From: Moesziomyces globuligerus
Lineage: Eukaryota > Basidiomycota > Ustilaginomycetes > Ustilaginales > Ustilaginaceae
Assembly (NCBI GenBank): GCA_030849465.1
Contig: JARVLF010000017.1
Location: 62,001 to 126,000, forward strand
Length of the DNA: 64,000 nucleotides
Direction of reading: 5' to 3'
Below the pieces are notes generated by a model. That model saw only the letters and a program-made list of their open reading frames with translations, searched no databases and was not told the origin of the DNA. The translations under genes and the position numbers were made by a program. Below are positions 58,016 through 64,000 of the stretch, piece by piece. Position 1 is the first letter of the stretch, and the number at the start of each line of letters is the position of its first letter.

Positions 58016-59005
58016 TTCACGTTGCAATGCGGGGTAGGAGAAGCGTACATATCTTACACAATACAATTCTCTCGTACAAGATTCTTCGATTGTGTGTGAG
58101 GTGCCTCATGACATTTGCATGGGCTCCTATGCTGCTTTGCACAGACGGTGATGGAGCTCGCACGGTCATGGAACAGGTAGCGAACGTGGGAGACATGGCT
58201 CAGCTGTGAGGCCGGGGGGATGGCGGTGCGAATCGAGCTTCGCTGCGGCGAGTGAGTCTGCGCTCTGCACCGGTCAGTGATGGGTTGGCCGAGGCTGATG
58301 AATGGACAGTGCGCCTGGGCAGCGGGAATGGCGGGAGGGACAAGGCGGTCGCGGCGTGCCGAGATCAGGGTTCGGCCAAAGGTGTTGTTCTTTTCTGCTT
58401 GTCTCATTTGGCGCGCGGGCGGGAAAGTGTGTTTTGGCCCAAAAATGCAGCGGAATGCAGCCGTCGCAGCGCAGGAGTTCCAACGACGTCTCGCGCATGC
58501 AGCCAAACTCAAATCGCAGCCAACCCAAACGGCGAGCCCACGGGCCTCGAGCCCCCGGCGTCGCGTCATTGTACTGTCGAGACGACTGCGGCAACTGTGG
58601 CAGCAATGAAGCGTGCATGCTAAGAGGCGAGGGGAGCAGCGGGCTGGCGGGGCTGGCGAGGCTGACGAGGCTGGCGAGGTCTGGGCTCCGTTCAGGATTG
58701 CATCGAGCGACGGAGCTGGAATGGAAGAGGAGCGCAACCCGCGGCCCGCCCCTGGCGTGCGGCTCGAATGGGAACCGTCGGACCCTGAGTACAGTAGGCA
58801 GTTCAGTAAGCTAAGCTCGCGCAGCTCGGCTGGTCCGATGCGGCAGCGCTTTGCCCGCTTTGGCAGCTCCGCCATTCGGCGCTCGCTCTCGCCCTCCTCG
58901 GAGCGACCGCATCGCCAGGTGCTCTACTCGCTCTAACCAAGAGGGCCTGTTCCTTTCGCCACCATCATCCAACCACCTACCCCTCCCATCCTCTCCTCCC
59001 TTAGA
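58016..59005. promoter_or_regulatory. 1 kb spacer before the surface-glycoprotein gene
   Basis: Contains the tRNA-Ser 5' flank and the promoter/leader of the gene at 59006 (CT- and CCACC-rich 58946-59000). Frames in it are short and unrecognisable. Confidence 0.45.
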
Positions 59006-60007
59006 ATGCGCTTTGGAAGCTTCGTGGCAGCGACTGCTGCGCTCGTCGGCGGCCTGGTCGAGGCGCAGACCTCGGTCTCGCTCATCAGCGGCGATGGACC
59101 TCCGGCTCCGAGTCTGACGCGCACGGCTGCGGTCGGCAGCTGGACCCCCAAGCCATCCACGGACGGACTGGCGCCGGCCTCGCTCAGCGGCGAGGGCCGT
59201 ACGATCTACATCAACAGCGCGAGCGACTTCTGCCTGCTCATGCCGCCCGACCCGACCAAGGAGAACCTCGTGGACGCCGAGGCGATCGCGGTGAGCTACT
59301 GCATCAACCCCACCAACGGCACCCGACCCATGCCCGACGGCCTCATCAAGACGGCTCACTTCCGCCGCACGCCCAACTACATCCAGATCTCGGGCACCTA
59401 CGATCCCGCCGTGATGAACCTCGGCAGCAACGACTGCGGCGGCGAGTACGACTCGGAGGGCGCCGAGGGCATCGGCAACCCCGTAGGCGTGACCATGAAG
59501 AACGGCACCTACTTCACCCAGTTTATGGGCGCGTGCGATATCCCCGGCAGCCCCGTCTTCTGCATGAGGATGTGCCCCAACTACGAGTACTGCAAGAATA
59601 TCTACGACCTCATGGGATGCCTCTGGAATCAGCCCGGTGACTACGACCAGCCTCAGGCGTTTACCAACTGCGACGCCAACGCAGACATGCCCATCGGCGT
59701 GTACAACAGCTCCTACACCTTTAGCCAGGGCATGAGCGTCACCCCGCCGCCCGTCACCGCGCCCGCTTCGTCCAACTGCCGCACCGTCGCTTCGCCCACC
59801 GCGAGCGGCGTCACCTACACCTGGAACCAGCTCGCCGCCGCTTCGCCCTCGGCATCCGCCTCCAAGTCCGGCAGCGGCGCCAGCCCCTCGGGCACCTCGG
59901 GCGGCTCCAAGAACGCCGCACCCTCGCTCCGCAGCGCCATCAACGTCTACTGGGTCGGCGCCACCGCCGCCGTTGGCCTCGTCGTCGGCGGTATGCTGCT
60001 GGCCTAA
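59006..60007 (+). CDS. Secreted, GPI-anchored-type glycoprotein (macrofage activating glycoprotein family)
   Basis: A 333-residue single-exon protein. Signal peptide MRFGSFVAATAALVGGLVEA (cut near residue 20). The body matches the basidiomycete MAG-type family: DFCLLMPPDP, AIAVSYCINPTNGTRPMPDG, IKTAHFRRTPNYIQISGTYD, GGEYDSEGAEGIGNPVG, FTQFMGACDIPGSPVFCMRM, with a conserved Cys set. Three N-glycosylation-type sites (NGT twice, NSS) are seen. A Ser/Gly/Ala-rich stalk (272-305) is followed by a hydrophobic tail (YWVGATAAVGLVVGGMLLA), which fits GPI anchoring or a terminal membrane helix. Location at the cell surface is inferred. The family is named from a mushroom protein; its job in a smut is unknown. 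Confidence 0.82.
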   Translation: MRFGSFVAATAALVGGLVEAQTSVSLISGDGPPAPSLTRTAAVGSWTPKPSTDGLAPASLSGEGRTIYINSASDFCLLMPPDPTKENLVDAEAIAVSYCINPTNGTRPMPDGLIKTAHFRRTPNYIQISGTYDPAVMNLGSNDCGGEYDSEGAEGIGNPVGVTMKNGTYFTQFMGACDIPGSPVFCMRMCPNYEYCKNIYDLMGCLWNQPGDYDQPQAFTNCDANADMPIGVYNSSYTFSQGMSVTPPPVTAPASSNCRTVASPTASGVTYTWNQLAAASPSASASKSGSGASPSGTSGGSKNAAPSLRSAINVYWVGATAAVGLVVGGMLLA

Positions 60008-60484
60008 GCTTCCGGGCTCCGGCTCTGTTGGCGCGTGCCACAAGCAACAACGTCTCTGCGTCTCTTGCTCCGTTCACCATCTCATGACAATACCTAGCCC
60101 TCCGACTGTACATGCTCATCCCTAGTCTGCGCCTGGTCTGTCGGCTCGGATCTGAATGAGTGCCGAGTGAGCGACATGCGGTGGTGGCGCGTGTGCATGG
60201 CGGCGCAGGTGCAGGGGCTGCCCTCTGCGAGCGCTCGCTTGGCCGAGGAATGCGACGCGCCGGTGGCCCAAAGCACGTTTGTGTTGGAGCGCGCGTCGAG
60301 CTCCCCAAAAAGGCCCGACCGGCCCGCTACCTCAGCCAAGTTGCCAGCACAGAAGCCCAGGAACGCATCGGCGACGCAGCGCCGACCCAGCACCAACGCA
60401 GCAGCTGGCGCGCCGCGCGCGTGTGTCGAAAGTGCTTTCCCGCTGTGAGGGCAAATTTCCACTTGTTGGTCCGCTCACCCAAAT

Positions 60485-60529
60485 AGAGCACAGAGAGCAC
60501 AGAGCGCACAGAGAGCACAGACGGCACAA
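60485..60529 (+). repeat. Nonamer tandem repeat (AGAGCACAG)x5, degenerate
   Basis: Five nonamers: AGAGCACAG twice, AGCGCACAG, AGAGCACAG and ACGGCACAA. Antisense reading gives a Cys-Ala-Leu run that is an artefact. Confidence 0.8.
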
Positions 60530-61080
60530 GGCTTTCGTGTTCGCAGCGCCGCCCAGCGTCGCCCAGCTGCAGCTGCAGCCAGTGCATGCCAGCAGCATCT
60601 GGCGTGGATCTGCGAGGTGCTTTGCCTCGTTCTTAGCTGGCCCGCTCCGCTCCGTTGCGCTGCGCTCGCTCGCCTCCTACGTCTGTCGAGCCAGCCCTCG
60701 CCCATTCGTGCTTCCCACACTCCATCTCAACCCGCCCCCGTCGTCGGTCCTTCAGTGCAGGTTGATCCTCGTCGTGCTTCGACAGCACCCTTCCTCTCGC
60801 TCCTTCGCTCCTTCACCCGCACGTCCTGGTCAGCGTCCCGGACTGCTTCCGCTCCCACTTAGCACTTCTCCAAGGCTGGTCCATCCTCGCCGACGCAAAT
60901 CTCGTCATCGGAACAACGGAATACCAACGCGAAAAAAAAAACCCCCCGCAACTACTTGCCGCCAACTCTCGTGCTGCAGGTACAGCCAAGCCCCTCTTCG
61001 TCGAGCAACTGCGATCTCTCACTCATCTCTCTGCAGTCCGTCGAGGTTGCAGTCCACTCCCTCGCCAAATCCTGCCCAAG

Positions 61081-61198
61081 GTAAGTGGTTCCCACCCACA
61101 GCAGATTCCGGACGCACTGAAATGAAGCGCCGTGTGGCTGACCGCACTTGCCTCCCACACGACCATGCACTGACACGTCGACGCCCTCTTCTGCGCAG
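61081..61198 (+). other. Probable intron in the VTS1 5' UTR
   Basis: CCCAAG|GTAAGT at 61081 and CTTCTGCGCAG ending at 61198, 118 nt, with a branch-type sequence (CACTGACAC) about 25 nt before the acceptor. The ATG of VTS1 begins two bases after the junction, so the intron lies in the leader; the first exon needs no coding sequence. Confidence 0.7.
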
Positions 61199-61200
61199 TG

Positions 61201-62810
61201 ATGTCCGACTTTGGCTCCTTGCGCTCGCCTCTCGCCCCTTCCAGCACCTCCATCAACCGTGCCAGCTCGCCCGCCGGAGTTCGACCCGTCGCCATGAATC
61301 CGCACAGCCGCTACTCGCTCGGTAAGGGTGCCTCCACCGAGCACATGATGCGCCTCGCTCAGCAGCAACAGCAGCAACAGCAGCAGCAGCAGCACGGTGG
61401 CGCCGTCCACGACTCGGCCATGCGCAGCCCCTCGATGGGCGGCACCGCCGCCATGTCCGGCTCCAACGCCGGCCGCAACCTCCGGCCCAGCTCGGAGATG
61501 CTGCCCAACCTGAATCACCGCGGCGGCACCCCGGAGACCGAAGCCATCGACCGCTGGTTCGAAGACCTGCAGCACTACGAGGCCACGCTCGAGGAGATGG
61601 CCGCCGCCTCGCTCGACCAGAACTTCAAGGAGGAGCTCAGCGCCATCGAGCAGTGGTTCCGCGTGCTCTCCGAGGCCGAGCGCACCGCTGCGCTCTACAG
61701 CCTGCTGCAGGAGTCGACGCAGGTGCAGATCCGCTTCTTCATCACGGTGCTGCAGCAGATGGCGCGCAGCGACCCAGTGTCGGCGCTGCTCTCGCCGAGC
61801 CACCCGAACGCTTCGATGGCCGAACAGATGGAGGCCAAGCTCGCGAGCCTCGGCCTCAAGTCGCCCGGAGGCGCGATCAAGGCGCCCGCCTCGCCGAGCC
61901 ACCGCGGCTACCGCCAGTCGTCGGATGCGGCGGGCTTCCTCTCGCCCAACGTGGCTGCCATGTACAGCCCGGGCAACGCCGACGCCGCCTCGACGCTGGC
62001 GGCGCAGCGCGCCAAGCTCAAGGCCAACCGCACCTCGGCGCCGGGCACGCTCATCGGCGAGAGCCGCAACTTTGCCGGTGGCCAGCTGGACCAGGTGCAG
62101 GAGCGCGGCGGCTCGCCCAACCCGCAGCAGCAGCAGCGGGCGCTGTCGGGCGACCACTCGCGTCCCAAGTCGACGGACCTGAGCAACAGCGTGGGACGCT
62201 CGCCGCGTGCGAGCGGACCGCTGGACGACCAGCTGTCGCCGATCAGCGCGACGGGCAACTGGTCGAGCATGGTCAACACGCCGCTGGTGCCCATGTTTAC
62301 GGACAACGACAAGGCGGGCACGGGCGAGGCCAACGTCAACCTCGACAACGCCGCGGCGCAGCTGGCGAGCCTGCAGCAACAGCAGCAGGGAGGCAACGGC
62401 CGCGTGATGGTGGATCCCGACGTGCCGCGCTACCGCCGCAAGAGCAACCAGAACGCAGGCGCCGGTGCCTACGGCCAGGGCGGCAACGTGTTTGACGGGC
62501 AGAGCCCGGGCGTGTCGCCCAACATGGGCATGCAGTCCGGATGGGGCCAGAACGACAACTTTGGGCGCGGCGGGCTGGGTGGAGGCTCGTCGGGCTTCAA
62601 CATTCCGCCGATGAGCCCGAACGCGCTGGCGGGGCTGCAGAGTCCGTCGGGCGGCCTGGCGAATCCGCTCAACGTGCAGATGATGAACGCGATGGCGGCC
62701 ATGGGTGGGCTCAACCTGAACAACATGAACGCGGCGCAGTTTGTGGCGATGCAGCAGCAGATCCTGCAGAACCAGCAGACGCTCTCGGTGTTGGCGCAGC
62801 AGCAGCAGAT

Positions 62811-62847
<37 letters not shown>

Positions 62848-63408
62848 CAACAGCAGGGACGCAACTTGCGTGCGTTTGGCGGAGGAGCGCTGTCGCCGGG
62901 GCTGGGAGCGGCGTCGGGCCGCAAGAGTCCGCGACCTGGCGCGTCGCCTTCGGGACGATCGGCGGGGCTGCCCGGCTCTACTGCGGGTGCAGGCGCAGGA
63001 GCGGGTGGGGCAGGCGGGGCGAACGCGGAGGAGGAGGTGGCGGATCTGGCGACGCTGAACGACGTGAGCGCGTGGCTGCGCCAGCTGCGTCTGCACAAGT
63101 ACACGCCCAACTTTGAGGCGAGCCAGTGGCGGGAGATGGTGGTGATGGACGACAAGCAGCTGGAGGACAAGGGCGTGGCTGCGCTGGGCGCGCGGCGCAA
63201 GATGCTCAAGACGTTTGAGCTGGTGCGCAAGAAGTACGGCATCAAGATGGACGGCGAGGACGAGCCGGGCTCGGGCGTGCTGGGGATGCATGGCGACAAG
63301 CCGGGCGAGGGCGGCGACGAGGGCGCCGAGAGCAAGGATGCGCAGCAGGTGGAGCGCGAGCTGGGCGGCGCCTCGGCAGGTGGTGGCGAGGCAGCCTCGG
63401 CCGCCTAA
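61201..63408 (+). CDS. VTS1: SAM-domain RNA-binding protein VTS1 (Smaug family)
   Basis: A 735-residue protein, MSDFGSLRSPLAPSSTSINR. The first ATG after the leader intron is at 61201. Residues about 115-185 hold the conserved N-terminal block (AIDRWFEDLQHYEATLEEMA, LDQNFKEELSAIEQWFRVLS, EAERTAALYSLLQESTQVQI) found in fungal Vts1. Poly-Q tracts (11 and 15 residues) and Asn/Gly/Ser-rich linkers follow. The SAM domain lies at residues 617-680: LNDVSAWLRQLRLHKYTPNF, DDKQLEDKGVAALGARRKML, KTFELVRKKYG. Basic residues of helix 5 (ARRKMLK) that contact the RNA hairpin are present. Family knowledge: Vts1 binds CNGG hairpins and recruits CCR4-NOT to repress and degrade mRNAs. The disordered Gln-rich part may drive condensates. 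Confidence 0.92.
62812..62856 (+). repeat. CAG/CAA repeat, 15 Gln codons in VTS1
   Basis: Fifteen Gln codons (12 or more CAG with interspersed CAA) after a QQQQM interruption. Together with the earlier 11-Gln tract (61361-61393) it marks the disordered Gln-rich region. Confidence 0.9.
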
Positions 63409-63430
63409 GCGCGCCTAAGCGCGCCTAAGC
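63401..63430 (+). repeat. Tandem decamer (GCGCCTAAGC)x3 at the VTS1 stop
   Basis: Three copies of a 10-bp unit span the end of VTS1 (first copy starts CC). Each contains TAA. Because the unit is 10 bp, the three TAA at 63406, 63416 and 63426 stand in three different reading frames. Confidence 0.9.
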
Positions 63431-64000
63431 GTCAGAGTGCGGCGGGCTGTATGCGACTCATGTGGTGTCATTTCGATCGTGTTTCCATTTCAGAGGGGCG
63501 GGGTGTGTGAGTGTGTGAGTGTCTGCGAAGGCGAGGTGTTGGATTGAGGTGGTTGGGACGGGCGTCACGTGATGGAGCGGCGCGCGAAGAAAAAACCCAG
63601 TACATGTTAGGGTGGGCTCTTCTGTGCGCTCTTTCGAGTGAGACGCGTGAGGGCAACAGCAACACATGCTGCGCACGGCGGTGTTGGTCTGGTCTGTCAA
63701 GCTGCATTGGCTTTGCAGCGCCACACCACCATCCTCACCTCTTCTCGCATGCTGCACCTCACGAACCCGACTGCTGTACGACCCCACAGAAGCACCGACT
63801 CCAGGCCTTGATTACGACACTCAACGCCAATCGCACATACGCCCAACGCACAAACGCATCCTCCAAGGTCGTCTCTTTCAATCGCGGTCGAGCTCGAGGA
63901 ATTTCAGCAGCAGGTAAGTCCTGATCCCTTCTTCGGACAGCAGCAGCAGCAAAAGCAGGTATGCGATATGCATGGACAGGTGAAGCCGACGAGAGCATGG
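63409..64000. other. Window-end region with a possible leader exon of the next gene
   Basis: VTS1 3' end, then about 400 bp with no clear coding. At 63914 a strong donor (AGCAG|GTAAGTCC) suggests an exon of a plus-strand gene whose body lies past the window. Whether the exon is coding (frame SKVVSFNRGRARG) or leader cannot be decided. Confidence 0.35.

Larger units (their letters stand above)
60008..61200. promoter_or_regulatory. 1.2 kb spacer and 5' leader of VTS1
   Basis: Holds the 3' region of the glycoprotein gene, a nonamer repeat (60485-60529), a CT-rich leader (60700-61020) and a leader intron (61081-61198). No gene is recognised. Confidence 0.5.

Noticed and set aside
60475..60720. 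Cys-Ala-Leu repeat protein on the minus strand
   Set aside because: Antisense of the AGAGCACAG nonamer repeat.
60952..63291. Minus-strand frame of 779 codons antisense to VTS1
   Set aside because: Leu and His runs are antisense to CAG repeats and Gly/Ala codons.

Overview
The window is nuclear DNA of a basidiomycete fungus, most likely a smut fungus of the Ustilaginaceae (Ustilago, Sporisorium or Moesziomyces type). The reasons are high GC, compact gene spacing, many long intron-free genes rich in Ser/Ala/Pro and Gln low-complexity, short introns (about 64 to 157 nt) with GTAAG/GTGAG-type donors, nuclear tRNA genes with introns at position 37/38, and a macrofage-activating-glycoprotein-type surface protein. 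The genus is inference; no species-specific sequence was compared.

I support 21 protein genes and 2 tRNA genes. Left part (1-28 kb): an F-box-like protein (+), UTP10 (-), a large uncharacterised Ser/Pro-rich protein carrying APC/C-type degron motifs (-), a mitochondrially targeted unknown (+), a YAR1-type ankyrin protein with three introns (-) divergent from UTP22/NOL6 (+), a PI31-type proteasome regulator (+) and coatomer beta SEC26 (-).

Middle (28.5-44.5 kb): three DNA-maintenance genes in tandem on the minus strand: MER3/HFM1 (meiotic crossover helicase, four exons), MSH6 (mismatch repair, two exons) and ECO1 (cohesin acetyltransferase), the last two only 21 bp apart. A 2.9-kb gene-poor stretch follows, then a long serine/threonine protein kinase (+).

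Right part (44.7-64 kb): intron-containing tRNA-Glu(CTC); a 2-kb gene-poor stretch; enolase; ERV25 (p24 family) divergent from NOP10; an ataxin-3-type deubiquitinase divergent from ATG27; a small two-exon Myb-like protein; RLI1/ABCE1; intron-containing tRNA-Ser(GCT); a GPI-type surface glycoprotein; and VTS1 (SAM-domain RNA-binding protein with poly-Q).

Five genes serve ribosome production or recycling (UTP10, YAR1, UTP22, NOP10, RLI1), three serve chromosome integrity (MER3, MSH6, ECO1), three serve secretory or membrane traffic (SEC26, ERV25, ATG27) and two protein turnover (PI31, ataxin-3). This is a housekeeping region. I saw no transposon, CRISPR array, viral relic or biosynthetic cluster, and no clearly new multi-gene system. 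The most useful results are spliced models that single-frame reading misses (MER3 zinc finger, YAR1 acidic tail, NOP10, SEC26, MSH6 C-terminus, ERV25 membrane anchor), the MSH6-ECO1 spacing, and several short terminal motifs that fit known sorting or docking signals.
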